DNA from: Anaerolineae bacterium
GTDB lineage: Bacteria > Chloroflexota > Anaerolineae > Aggregatilineales > Phototrophicaceae
Reading direction: 5' to 3'
DNA length: 6,339 bases
Assembly: GCA_015492875.1 (NCBI GenBank)
Contig: WGEI01000567.1
Location: 1 to 6,339 of the forward strand
Positions 1-6,181 of this stretch are shown here, in pieces. The position numbers and the translations under genes were made by a program. The notes under the pieces are model-generated. The model saw nothing but the letters and a program-made list of their open reading frames with translations, was not told where the DNA came from and searched no databases. Positions within the stretch are counted from its first letter, which is position 1, and each line of letters begins with the position of its first letter.

Positions 1-1523
1 GTATGAATCATTGCCATAATGTAATCACGTGAATAGTTCCGACGGTCATCGTCAGGTAAATAGGCGGTGATACCTAGCGCCTGTCCACGAGGCACAATCG
101 TCACTTTTAAGACTGGATCGGCTTTAGGTGTGAGCAATGAGACCAGCGCATGGCCTGCTTCGTGGTACGCAGTCACCCGTCGTTCTTCTTCGTTGGATAG
201 TGGCGGGCGCTCTGTGCCAAGAATGATGCGCTCAAATGCTTCTGTGAAGTCGCTCATCTCAATACGCTTGCGCGAATGCCGCGCCGCTGCTAGTGCGGCC
301 TCGTTAGCAAGGTTAGCAATATCTGCGCCGCTGAAGCCAACGGTTGCTTTGGCCAGCGATTCTAAATCTACATCCTCAGCAATGGGTTTACCCCGTGTGT
401 GGATTTTTAGAATGTGTAGGCGGCCATTACGGTCTGGCAATCCAACAGTGACCTGACGGTCAAAGCGGCCAGGTCGCAACAGCGCTGGGTCTAACACATC
501 TGGGCGGTTAGTCGCAGCCATGACAATGACGCTAGAAGTCTGGTCAAAACCATCCATTTCCGCCAACATTTGATTGAGCGTTTGTTCGCGTTCATCATGC
601 CCGCCGCCTAAGCCTGCACCACGCTGGCGGCCTACTGCATCAATTTCATCGATGAAGACGATGCTAGGCGCGGCTTTGCGTGCTCGGTTGAATAAGTCAC
701 GCACGCGGCTTGCACCGACGCCGACGAACATCTCCACAAATTCTGAGGCTGCAATACTGAAAAATGCGACGTTAGCCTCTCCAGCAACCGCCCGTGCCAT
801 GAGGGTTTTGCCGGTGCCGGGCGGGCCTACCAGCAGCACACCCCGCGGAATACGCGCCCCCAGCGCAATGTACTTATCAGGGTCTTTGAGAAAGTCGACA
901 ATTTCTTCCAACTCTCGTTTAGCTGCATCTTGCCCCGCCACATCCTCAAACGTCACTTTAGGGCGTTCTTCATTGTATTCCCGCGCTTGAGAGCGCCCAA
1001 AGCCAAAGACATTTGAAGCCTGGCCTTGTGCCCTTCTTGACCACCATATGAAAAATGCCACCAGTAGCAAAATAGGGCCGAAGTTGATGAGTAGCGCTAA
1101 TAGTAACGAACCCTCTTGCGGGTCAGATTCTATTTCTACGTTATTTCCAACCAGAAGGTTATGAACGGCCTCTTGGCTGCCCGGAGGGAGCTGTACGGTG
1201 AATCGAATTGCATCAGCCGTGCCGCGCGTAGTGGGAACGCGGGTTGCTGATGTAAATAAGCCCTGTAAGGATTCCTCTCCTTCGTAAACAACAGATTGGA
1301 CGTTACCAGCCTGTACTTGTTCATAGAAGAAGGAATATGGAATCTCTACAGCTGCTCCACCAAATCCCCCGAACATATCGGGCGCGGCGAAAAGCGTCCA
1401 GATGATGATGGCCAGTAGCAAAACAGGCCATAGCCAATTGCGCCACGGTTGTTGTGGGGGCGGTGGTTGCTGTTGTGGTTCTTGATTGGGTGTTTCTTCA
1501 TTAGGTTTTTTCGGAAATTGCAT
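1..1523 (-). CDS. ftsH: ATP-dependent zinc metalloprotease FtsH (C-terminus outside window)
   Basis: FtsH is a membrane-anchored hexameric AAA+ protease that extracts and degrades misfolded membrane proteins and some regulators. Seen here are 507 codons from the ATG at 1523-1521, open at the left edge. In order: a Gln/Pro-rich cytoplasmic tail (residues about 13-26), a first membrane helix (about 30-47), a short extracytoplasmic domain, a second membrane helix (about 140-160), Walker A GPPGTGKT (233-240), the pore motif FVG (266-268), Walker B IVFIDEID (288-295), the second region of homology RPGRFDR (350-356, arginine fingers R353 and R356 by family alignment), and the zinc-binding HEAGH (454-458). 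The distal acidic zinc ligand and C-terminal helices lie beyond the window. The start is supported by AGGA at 1527-1530 and by the expected distance to the first membrane helix. It is transcribed divergently from the 254-residue protein gene. All catalytic motifs that should be visible are intact. Identification is near certain; which paralogue it is cannot be told. Confidence 0.98.
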   Translation of the reverse strand, partial: MQFPKKPNEETPNQEPQQQPPPPQQPWRNWLWPVLLLAIIIWTLFAAPDMFGGFGGAAVEIPYSFFYEQVQAGNVQSVVYEGEESLQGLFTSATRVPTTRGTADAIRFTVQLPPGSQEAVHNLLVGNNVEIESDPQEGSLLLALLINFGPILLLVAFFIWWSRRAQGQASNVFGFGRSQAREYNEERPKVTFEDVAGQDAAKRELEEIVDFLKDPDKYIALGARIPRGVLLVGPPGTGKTLMARAVAGEANVAFFSIAASEFVEMFVGVGASRVRDLFNRARKAAPSIVFIDEIDAVGRQRGAGLGGGHDEREQTLNQMLAEMDGFDQTSSVIVMAATNRPDVLDPALLRPGRFDRQVTVGLPDRNGRLHILKIHTRGKPIAEDVDLESLAKATVGFSGADIANLANEAALAAARHSRKRIEMSDFTEAFERIILGTERPPLSNEEERRVTAYHEAGHALVSLLTPKADPVLKVTIVPRGQALGITAYLPDDDRRNYSRDYIMAMIH

Positions 1524-1528
1524 TGTTC

Positions 1529-1548
1529 CTATCGCCTTTGAACGATAG
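1529..1548 (-). promoter_or_regulatory. Short hairpin in the ftsH leader beside the ribosome-binding site
   Basis: CTATCG and CGATAG form a perfect 6-bp stem around an 8-base loop in the predicted ftsH 5' leader. In the mRNA the 3' arm ends in AG, which begins the AGGA Shine-Dalgarno-like sequence, only five bases before the ATG. The stem would therefore partly mask the ribosome-binding site, and the loop carries a second AAAGG. If transcription starts about 7 bases after the TATAAT at 1556-1561, the stem sits at the very 5' end of the transcript. It could modulate translation or stabilise the mRNA end. A stem this short can also arise by chance. Confidence 0.35.
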
Positions 1549-1555
1549 CGGCTCT

Positions 1556-1584
1556 ATTATACGACAGTATAGCCTACATCACAT
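1556..1584 (-). promoter_or_regulatory. Candidate sigma-70-type promoter of ftsH
   Basis: Read on the minus strand, a perfect TATAAT lies at 1561-1556, about 33 bases before the ftsH ATG. A weak ATGTGA (3 of 6 matches to TTGACA) lies 17 bp upstream at 1584-1579. A second -10-like hexamer, TATACT, lies at 1571-1566 but has no good -35. The predicted start near 1549 gives a leader of about 26 bases. The weak -35 with a perfect -10 could mean an activated or heat/stress-responsive promoter, but that is inference. Confidence 0.55.
1558..1571. repeat. Inverted repeat overlapping the ftsH -10 element
   Basis: TATAC, four bases (GACA), then GTATA make a perfect 5-bp inverted repeat. It covers most of the TATAAT and the upstream TATACT on the minus strand. 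Its position suits a repressor site. However, the symmetry may simply reflect two -10-like sequences lying close together in AT-rich DNA. Confidence 0.3.
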
Positions 1585-1614
1585 AAGAATCGTGCAAACT
1601 CTATCTTACAACGG

Positions 1615-1642
1615 CTGAAAAACAGAAAATCTGTTTGTTCAG
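1615..1642. repeat. 12-bp inverted repeat (hairpin) in the divergent intergenic region
   Basis: The arm from 1615 to 1626 (CTGAAAAACAGA) pairs over its full length with 1630-1642 (TCTGTTTGTTCAG) if G1637 is bulged, leaving an AAA loop at 1627-1629. The inner 7 bp (AAACAGA/TCTGTTT) are perfect. It lies between the two divergent promoters and overlaps the -35 region of the rightward one. That favours an operator for a dimeric regulator over a terminator, because no gene ends nearby and no T-run follows on either strand. No known regulator's consensus was recognised. Confidence 0.5.
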
Positions 1643-1664
1643 TAGCAGCTTCAAGCGGTATAAT
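1635..1664 (+). promoter_or_regulatory. Candidate promoter for the 254-residue protein gene
   Basis: A perfect TATAAT lies at 1659-1664, 30 bases before the ATG at 1695. The best -35 candidates are TTGTTC at 1635-1640 (18-bp spacer) or TGTTCA at 1636-1641 (17-bp spacer), each matching 3 of 6 consensus bases. Both lie inside the right arm of the inverted repeat at 1615-1642, so a protein bound there would block polymerase. A second -10-like TATAAC at 1677-1682 is too close to the start codon to serve this gene normally. Confidence 0.5.
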
Positions 1665-1694
1665 CAATGCATGTAGTATAACAGGAAGTGGCTC

Positions 1695-2459
1695 ATGTCA
1701 AATAGTGAACCCCAAAAAACATCGAACGAATCAGAAAAATCGCAAACAGAAGACGTAACCGCAGAACAATCTACGCCCAAATCAGGCGATACCTCCGCTG
1801 TGGAGAGCGCTATTGTAGCTCATGGGCCAAAACCCGCTACAGAGGCCGCCAGCAAATTAGAGGCGGCTAGCATGCAAGGGAAACTCGTTCCCAGTGGCGA
1901 TGCTAAATCAGCGCCAGTTGCAACGCCACCATGGACTTTGCAGCAGTTTTTTAATGGCGAGATAGATTTAGATGCCGAGCTATCCAAACGTTTTCCCACT
2001 TTGCCCGTTATGTCCGATATTCGCTTCCGTACGCTTGGCCAACGAACTGGGCGCAATGTCGCCACTCTTTCCACACAGGATCAATCAGCCTCGTTGATCA
2101 TCGATGCCGATACGCCTTCAAAAGTCATACAACTTTCGTTCTCATTTGCCTCAATGCTATCGCTGCGCTTTACGATGGATAATCTGAGCGATATGGATCG
2201 AGAGCGTTGGCTAGAACTGATGCACCGCCAACAAGGTGGTTTGGCGTTTCTTTGGGGGCAAGAGCGCTGGGAACGCGATTATCTCATTTGCATTTCGCGT
2301 CGTTATTACACCAATATCTACGCCTTTTCGCCCCGTTATTACGAGGCCGCCGCCCGCTTAACGCCGGGAGTTACGCGCAAATTGTTAAAGTGGCTGCGTG
2401 AGCTTTGGAAAGAAAAGCCGCAGGATAAGCAAGAACCACCGCAAATGCTCTCATGGTGA
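1695..2459 (+). CDS. Uncharacterised protein with disordered N-terminus (254 aa)
   Basis: I do not recognise this protein. Residues 1-78 are rich in Ser, Thr, Glu, Ala, Lys and Pro, with no membrane segment or signal peptide, and look disordered. From W80 the sequence becomes a probable folded domain of about 160 residues: an acidic segment near 88-97, mixed beta-like stretches (about 131-160), then a highly aromatic basic part with WGQERWERDY (187-196), RRYYTNIY (202-209) and PRYYEAAARL (213-222). It ends in an amphipathic basic helix (KLLKWLRELWKEK, 229-241). There are no cysteines besides C199 and no obvious catalytic motif. The start is well supported by AGGAAG at 1683-1688, six bases before the ATG. 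It is transcribed divergently from ftsH behind its own candidate promoter, and no clear terminator follows. It is most likely cytoplasmic; binding to nucleic acid, membrane surface or protein cannot be told apart. Confidence 0.85.
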   Translation: MSNSEPQKTSNESEKSQTEDVTAEQSTPKSGDTSAVESAIVAHGPKPATEAASKLEAASMQGKLVPSGDAKSAPVATPPWTLQQFFNGEIDLDAELSKRFPTLPVMSDIRFRTLGQRTGRNVATLSTQDQSASLIIDADTPSKVIQLSFSFASMLSLRFTMDNLSDMDRERWLELMHRQQGGLAFLWGQERWERDYLICISRRYYTNIYAFSPRYYEAAARLTPGVTRKLLKWLRELWKEKPQDKQEPPQMLSW

Positions 2460-2477
2460 TACGTTTTTGAGCGGTTC

Positions 2478-2506
2478 TGTACAGTGTGGGATTCCCTGTT
2501 TATACT
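2478..2506 (+). promoter_or_regulatory. Candidate promoter of the SPATA20-like operon
   Basis: TGTACA at 2478-2483 (4 of 6 matches to the -35 consensus) is separated by exactly 17 bp from TATACT at 2501-2506 (5 of 6). This predicts transcription starting near 2513 and a leader of about 35 bases before the ATG at 2548. The 8-bp palindrome CTGTACAG (2477-2484) overlaps the -35, and the symmetric GGGATTCCC (2488-2496) sits in the spacer. Either could bind a regulator, but both are short. Confidence 0.5.
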
Positions 2507-2547
2507 GAAGTTGGCTCATTGTTCTGCCAGAAAAGATATAGCACTCT

Positions 2548-4596
2548 ATGAACCGCTTAAAAGATGAAACTAGCCCATATTTACTTCAACATGCTGATAA
2601 TCCCGTAGATTGGTATCCCTGGGGCGAAGAAGCATTCACTGTTGCCCAACGAGAAGATAAACCCATCCTACTCAGTGTGGGGTATAGCGCCTGCCACTGG
2701 TGTCATGTGATGGCGCACGAAAGTTTTGAGCATGAACCCACTGCCGAGCTGATGAATCGCCTCTTTGTCAATATCAAAGTCGATCGTGAAGAGCGCCCGG
2801 ATATTGACGAGATTTATATGACCGCCGTTCAGACCTTAACCCGTTCTGGTGGTTGGCCGATGACCGTCTTTTGTTTGCCCGATGGTCGCCCGTTCCATGG
2901 CGGCACATATTACCCTAGAGAACCGCGTTATGGGATGCCGTCTTTCCGCCAAGTTTTGGAAGCGGTTTATGATGCTTATGTGAATCGTCGCGAAGAAGTT
3001 GAACGCGCCGCAGAGAGCCTTGCCAACCTATTGAACCGTGATGTATTGGCGATAGGCGCAGTAACACCCGATTATGATGCGCCAATGTTAGACCAAGCCG
3101 CACAGATGCTGCTGGCCAATTTCGATCGCAAGCACGGTGGGTTTGGTGGCGCGCCTAAGTTCCCTAATCCGATGAATTTAGAATTTCTGCTTCGAACTTA
3201 TCTGCGCACAGGGAACGCTGAGCTATTGCACGCTGTCACGTTTACGCTGGAAAAAATGGCACGCGGCGGCATCTATGACCAATTGGGCGGCGGCTTTCAT
3301 CGTTATAGTGTGGATGCGATTTGGCTTGTGCCACACTTTGAAAAAATGCTCTACGATAACGCCCAACTAAGCCGCTTATATTTGCACGCTTGGCAAGTGA
3401 CAAAAGAGCCGTTCCATCAAGTGATAGCAGAAGATATTTACGATTATATTTTGCGAGAAATGACTGCCCCTGAAGGTGGTTTCTATAGCGCCACAGATGC
3501 CGATAGCGAAGGTGTTGAAGGTAAATTTTTTGTCTGGTCAAAGGCCGAGCTTGAAGAAATTCTTGGCGATGATGCGCCCATTGCGATTGAGTATTGGGGT
3601 GTAACAACGCGTGGCAACTTTGAAGGGCACAATATCCTTCATGTGCCAAATAATGCGGAAACTGTCGCTGAACGCCTCCAAATGAGCGTTGAAGAGCTAC
3701 AAGAGCGTTTGACACGCGTTAAAGATAAACTTTTTGCCGCGCGTACTCAGCGTGTTGCTCCGTTGCTAGATGACAAAATTTTGGCCTCATGGAACGGCCT
3801 CATGCTAGCTAGCCTCGCAGAAGCGGCGCGTGTGCTAAAACGCGATGATTACCTCATCGCCGCCGAGCGCGCTGGCGAGTTTATCCTCAATCACATGACC
3901 ACTGATAAGGGGCGTTTATATCGTAGCTATCGGCAGGGTAGGGCGCGTTTTAACGCCTATCTCGAAGATTATGCTAACCTTATTGATGCCATGTTGGAGC
4001 TGTATCAAGCGACCTTTGATATACGTTGGTATCGCGCGGCTGTGCAATTTTCCGGTTTTGTGCTTGAACATTTCCGCGCTGATGACGGCGGGTTTTTCGA
4101 TACCAGTGATGACCATGAAAAGCTGATTGTGCGCCCGCGCAATTTGCAGGATAATGCGACACCGTCTGGTAATGCAATGATGGCCAAACAGCTTTTGCGA
4201 TTGGCTGCCTATACTGGCGATAGTCGTTATGATGATGCTGCCCGCGCTACATTGGCCAAGCTCACCGAAGCAGTGCGCCAGTACCCGCAAGCTTTTGGCG
4301 AAGCATTGAATGCTATCGATTCGCTAGTAACTGGCTTAACAGAGGTGGCGCTTGTTGGCAATCCAGTTGAGCCACAAATGCGCGCGCTCCTCGATATATT
4401 ATCCGCCGAGTATCGCTCTAACGTAGTGGTGGCGTTAACACGTGAAGATATGCCCGATGAAGCGGAAATTCCCTTACTGAGCCACCGCACCCGTGTAGAT
4501 GGCTTGCCAGCAGCCTATGTGTGCCGCCAGTTTACCTGTAAAATGCCTGTGACAGATGTTGAAGCCTTACAAACGCAGTTGAACGAAAGCAGTTGA
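2548..4596 (+). CDS. SPATA20/YyaL-like thioredoxin-fold protein with (alpha/alpha)6 barrel (DUF255)
   Basis: This is a full-length (682 aa) member of the conserved family that includes Bacillus YyaL and human SPATA20. Residues about 1-165 are the DUF255 thioredoxin-like domain: the family start (ETSPYLLQHADNPVDWYPW, 7-25), the CHWC redox-type motif (C49 and C52), and GGWPM (101-105), which corresponds to the cis-proline region. The rest resembles a six-hairpin glycosidase-type (alpha/alpha)6 barrel, with family blocks HGGFGGAPKFPNP (196-208), GGGFHRYS (247-254), VPHFEKMLYDNAQL (261-274), TDADSEG (316-322) and DDKILASWNGLML (408-420). The C-terminal CRQFTC (659-664) is also typical. No signal peptide is visible, so it is probably cytoplasmic. 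The biochemical function of the family is not established; redox or sugar-related roles are predictions. The start is the first ATG after an in-frame TAG at 2539-2541 and matches the family N-terminus, although no clear Shine-Dalgarno sequence precedes it. It leads an operon with the exonuclease gene one base downstream. Confidence 0.96.
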   Translation: MNRLKDETSPYLLQHADNPVDWYPWGEEAFTVAQREDKPILLSVGYSACHWCHVMAHESFEHEPTAELMNRLFVNIKVDREERPDIDEIYMTAVQTLTRSGGWPMTVFCLPDGRPFHGGTYYPREPRYGMPSFRQVLEAVYDAYVNRREEVERAAESLANLLNRDVLAIGAVTPDYDAPMLDQAAQMLLANFDRKHGGFGGAPKFPNPMNLEFLLRTYLRTGNAELLHAVTFTLEKMARGGIYDQLGGGFHRYSVDAIWLVPHFEKMLYDNAQLSRLYLHAWQVTKEPFHQVIAEDIYDYILREMTAPEGGFYSATDADSEGVEGKFFVWSKAELEEILGDDAPIAIEYWGVTTRGNFEGHNILHVPNNAETVAERLQMSVEELQERLTRVKDKLFAARTQRVAPLLDDKILASWNGLMLASLAEAARVLKRDDYLIAAERAGEFILNHMTTDKGRLYRSYRQGRARFNAYLEDYANLIDAMLELYQATFDIRWYRAAVQFSGFVLEHFRADDGGFFDTSDDHEKLIVRPRNLQDNATPSGNAMMAKQLLRLAAYTGDSRYDDAARATLAKLTEAVRQYPQAFGEALNAIDSLVTGLTEVALVGNPVEPQMRALLDILSAEYRSNVVVALTREDMPDEAEIPLLSHRTRVDGLPAAYVCRQFTCKMPVTDVEALQTQLNESS

Positions 4597-4597
4597 C

Positions 4598-5176
4598 ATG
4601 CCTGTATTGAAAGACCGTATTCTTTTTGTCGATGTTGAAGCTACATGTTGGCGAGGGCGTCCACCGCAAGGGCAGCGTAATGAGATTATCGAAATCGGCA
4701 TTTGTGAATATGATATTCCGTCGCGCCGCTTGAAAAATAAACGCAGCTTACTTGTCCGCCCGCGCTATTCCACCATCAGCGCCTTTTGCACCGAATTAAC
4801 GACCCTCACGCAGGAGATGGTAGATGACGGCTTGAGCTTTGCTGATGCTTGCGCCATTTTAGTACGTGATTACCACGCACTAACCAGCATCTGGGGGAGT
4901 TGGGGGGATTTTGACCGCCGCATTTTTCAAGAACAATGCCAGCTTTTTGGTGTGGAGTACCCTTTTAGCGACCACCATGTCAACATCAAACGCCTATTTC
5001 AAAATGCGAACCGCTTGCCTTATGCTCCTGGCCTTGCCCGTGCTTGCGGTATTGCTGGCTTAAATATGGAAGGCACACATCATCGCGGTCATGATGATGC
5101 GTGGAATGTTGGGCGTTTATTCCATGAACTCACCATCGAACATGGCGATAAATTGCTGGAGCGCTATTGGGGCTAA
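4598..5176 (+). CDS. DEDDh-family 3'-5' exonuclease (ERI-1/KapD-like)
   Basis: This 192-residue protein is a stand-alone exonuclease of the RNase T/DnaQ superfamily, which removes nucleotides from 3' ends using two metal ions. All catalytic residues are visible: Exo I VDVEAT (D12, E14), Exo II SWGDFDRR (D104), and Exo III HRGHDDAWN (H162 with D167, the H-x4-D spacing of DEDDh enzymes). The W-G-D-F-D block and the HRGxDDAxN block resemble the ERI-1/KapD branch, many of whose members act on RNA, more than the DNA polymerase proofreading subunit. Substrate choice is inference. There is no extra domain, signal peptide or membrane segment. The ATG lies one base after the TGA of the SPATA20-like gene with only a weak ribosome-binding site, which suggests translational coupling. 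The next gene begins two bases after its TAA, so all three are probably on one mRNA. Confidence 0.94.
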   Translation: MPVLKDRILFVDVEATCWRGRPPQGQRNEIIEIGICEYDIPSRRLKNKRSLLVRPRYSTISAFCTELTTLTQEMVDDGLSFADACAILVRDYHALTSIWGSWGDFDRRIFQEQCQLFGVEYPFSDHHVNIKRLFQNANRLPYAPGLARACGIAGLNMEGTHHRGHDDAWNVGRLFHELTIEHGDKLLERYWG

Positions 5177-5177
5177 T

Positions 5178-5639
5178 ATGCAACAGGCACAAGACTACTT
5201 TCGTTTAATGCTGTTGACCGTTGTCGGGCAAGCGTATGAAGCCGCTGGCTACCAACTTGTTGAATTGCCTGTACAGTGGAGTGGTGGCCAATTTCTCTTT
5301 CGTAAGGTCTTAAACGAAGCACTGTACGCTTTTATTCAATACCAACATCTGGCGTACGTTTCCACAGAATGGGCCAATGCGCCCTCTCGCTTTCGGGTGA
5401 CGTTAATTCGCAGCGATAACCCCGCCGCCCAACGCAGCCCTCATCCCGCCTATGTGAGCCGCGATTTATCGGCATTGGTCGTCGATGATTTTGGCGTGCA
5501 AATTTTGCCCTCTGCCGCACATTGGTGGACATATACCAATACAGATGAATTGGGGCACGCTTTAGCAGAAGCCGGCCATTTGGTTGTTGGCTATGGTATG
5601 CCGTGGCTTGTGGGGGAGCTAGAACCGCCGTTGCCTTAG
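5178..5639 (+). CDS. Uncharacterised small protein of the exonuclease operon (153 aa)
   Basis: I do not recognise this protein. The ATG at 5178 follows the exonuclease TAA by one base and has GGGG at 5169-5172 as a plausible ribosome-binding site. A longer in-frame reading from 5091 would run through the exonuclease Exo III motif and is rejected. The protein begins with an amphipathic helix-like stretch (residues about 3-24, ending in AYEAAGYQL). Alternating beta-like segments follow (FRVTLIRSD, about 70-78; ALVVDDFGVQILPS, about 100-113), then HWWTYTN (about 115-121), ELGHALAEAG (about 124-133) and a C-terminal YGMPWLVGELEPP. It has no cysteine pairs, membrane helices or signal peptide. It is a compact alpha/beta domain, probably cytoplasmic. 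Its tight coupling suggests it works with, or is co-regulated with, the exonuclease or SPATA20-like protein. Confidence 0.85.
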   Translation: MQQAQDYFRLMLLTVVGQAYEAAGYQLVELPVQWSGGQFLFRKVLNEALYAFIQYQHLAYVSTEWANAPSRFRVTLIRSDNPAAQRSPHPAYVSRDLSALVVDDFGVQILPSAAHWWTYTNTDELGHALAEAGHLVVGYGMPWLVGELEPPLP

Positions 5640-5655
5640 CGTAGGGTGGGCGGCA

Positions 5656-5684
5656 TTGACAGGCGAATACTGCCTGCGCATAAT
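5656..5684 (+). promoter_or_regulatory. Strong candidate sigma-70-type promoter of the zinc-ribbon gene
   Basis: A perfect TTGACA at 5656-5661 is followed by exactly 17 bp and CATAAT at 5679-5684 (5 of 6 matches to TATAAT). This is the best promoter in the window. It predicts a transcription start near 5691 and a leader of about 23 bases before the ATG at 5714. It starts 17 bases after the stop of the preceding gene, so the zinc-ribbon/lipoprotein unit can be expressed independently of the upstream operon. Confidence 0.7.
5660..5676. repeat. Inverted repeat in the spacer of the zinc-ribbon promoter
   Basis: CAGGC (5660-5664) and GCCTG (5672-5676) are perfect inverted arms separated by seven bases. 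The repeat covers the last two bases of the -35 and most of the -35/-10 spacer, a classic place for an operator. No T-run follows, so it is unlikely to be a terminator for the upstream operon. With 5-bp arms, chance cannot be excluded. Confidence 0.4.
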
Positions 5685-5700
5685 GAACTTGGTAATAATT

Positions 5701-5706
5701 GGGGTG
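5701..5706 (+). promoter_or_regulatory. Ribosome-binding site that decides the zinc-ribbon start
   Basis: GGGGTG lies seven bases upstream of the ATG at 5714. A TTG at 5699 would begin the frame five codons earlier but overlaps this ribosome-binding site and adds residues (MGCSV) that are not part of the family N-terminus, so the ATG is preferred. Confidence 0.6.
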
Positions 5707-5713
5707 TAGTGTG

Positions 5714-6181
5714 ATGATTATTTTCGGCGCGAATACACGTTATAAAACCCTGCACAAAGGGCATTTTTACTGTCCAAACTGCATGACAGAGCGACCGTAT
5801 GAGTTGAAAGAAGCGCGCCCATATTTTACGCTTTACTTCCTGCCTGTGTTTCCCATAGGTAAGCCGCGGGAAGTGGTGCAATGCGCCCATTGCCAGATGA
5901 TTTTTGATACAACGGTATTGAGTATGGAAAAGCCCAAACGCCCCATGTCGTTAGCAGATATACTCAATCATCTAGATGACCTGTTGGCTTCGGGCACACC
6001 CGTCGAATATCTCGTTCGGGATATGACTGCCGCCGATTTAGAGCGAGAAGTAGCGTTGCGCGCTATCCGCGATGTGATAGGCGATGCGCGTGTAGAATGC
6101 CCTGATTGTCATCTATCTTATGCCTCTGATATAACTACTTGTTCCGTTTGTGGCCGTTCTTTGGAGCATCATGCTGACTAA
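5714..6181 (+). CDS. Double zinc-ribbon protein (155 aa)
   Basis: This small protein carries two four-cysteine zinc-binding sites. The N-terminal one is C20-P-N-C23 paired with C57-A-H-C60, within a block (FGANTRYKTL, then RPYxLKxARPYFTLYFLPVFPIGK) that matches a widespread bacterial zinc-ribbon family of unknown role. The second is C129-P-D-C132 with C143-S-V-C146 at the C-terminus. Between them lies a charged, probably helical linker (about 77-125). The hydrophobic stretch YFTLYFLPVFPIG (37-49) is short and contains prolines. It is characteristic of the family and could be a membrane-associating hairpin rather than a transmembrane helix. DNA, RNA, protein or membrane association are all possible. 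The gene has its own strong promoter with an inverted repeat and overlaps the following lipoprotein gene by 11 bp, implying coupled translation. Confidence 0.9.
   Translation: MIIFGANTRYKTLHKGHFYCPNCMTERPYELKEARPYFTLYFLPVFPIGKPREVVQCAHCQMIFDTTVLSMEKPKRPMSLADILNHLDDLLASGTPVEYLVRDMTAADLEREVALRAIRDVIGDARVECPDCHLSYASDITTCSVCGRSLEHHAD

Noticed and set aside
67..990. Plus-strand open frames at 67-456 and 574-990
   Set aside because: They lie antisense to ftsH codons encoding the protease active site and AAA+ motifs, and their translations have no recognisable motifs; they are shadows of the conserved gene.
2477..2496. CTGTACAG and GGGATTCCC palindromes before the SPATA20-like gene
   Set aside because: Each is only 8-9 bp and they match no bacterial operator I recognise; they are noted in the promoter entry but are not strong enough for a separate feature.
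2460..2547. Possible terminator after the 254-residue protein gene
   Set aside because: A TTTTT run occurs just after the stop codon, but no GC-rich stem precedes it, so an intrinsic terminator is not supported.
3242..4490. Minus-strand open frames under the SPATA20-like gene
   Set aside because: The plus-strand frame carries family motifs throughout, while the antisense products are low-quality sequence with no convincing ribosome-binding sites.
5091..5177. Longer start for the 153-residue protein
   Set aside because: It would overlap the exonuclease Exo III region by 86 bases, whereas the ATG at 5178 has a ribosome-binding site and ideal operon spacing.
5640..5700. CAGGC/GCCTG stem as terminator of the three-gene operon
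   Set aside because: No T-run follows the stem and it coincides with promoter elements, so an operator is the better reading.
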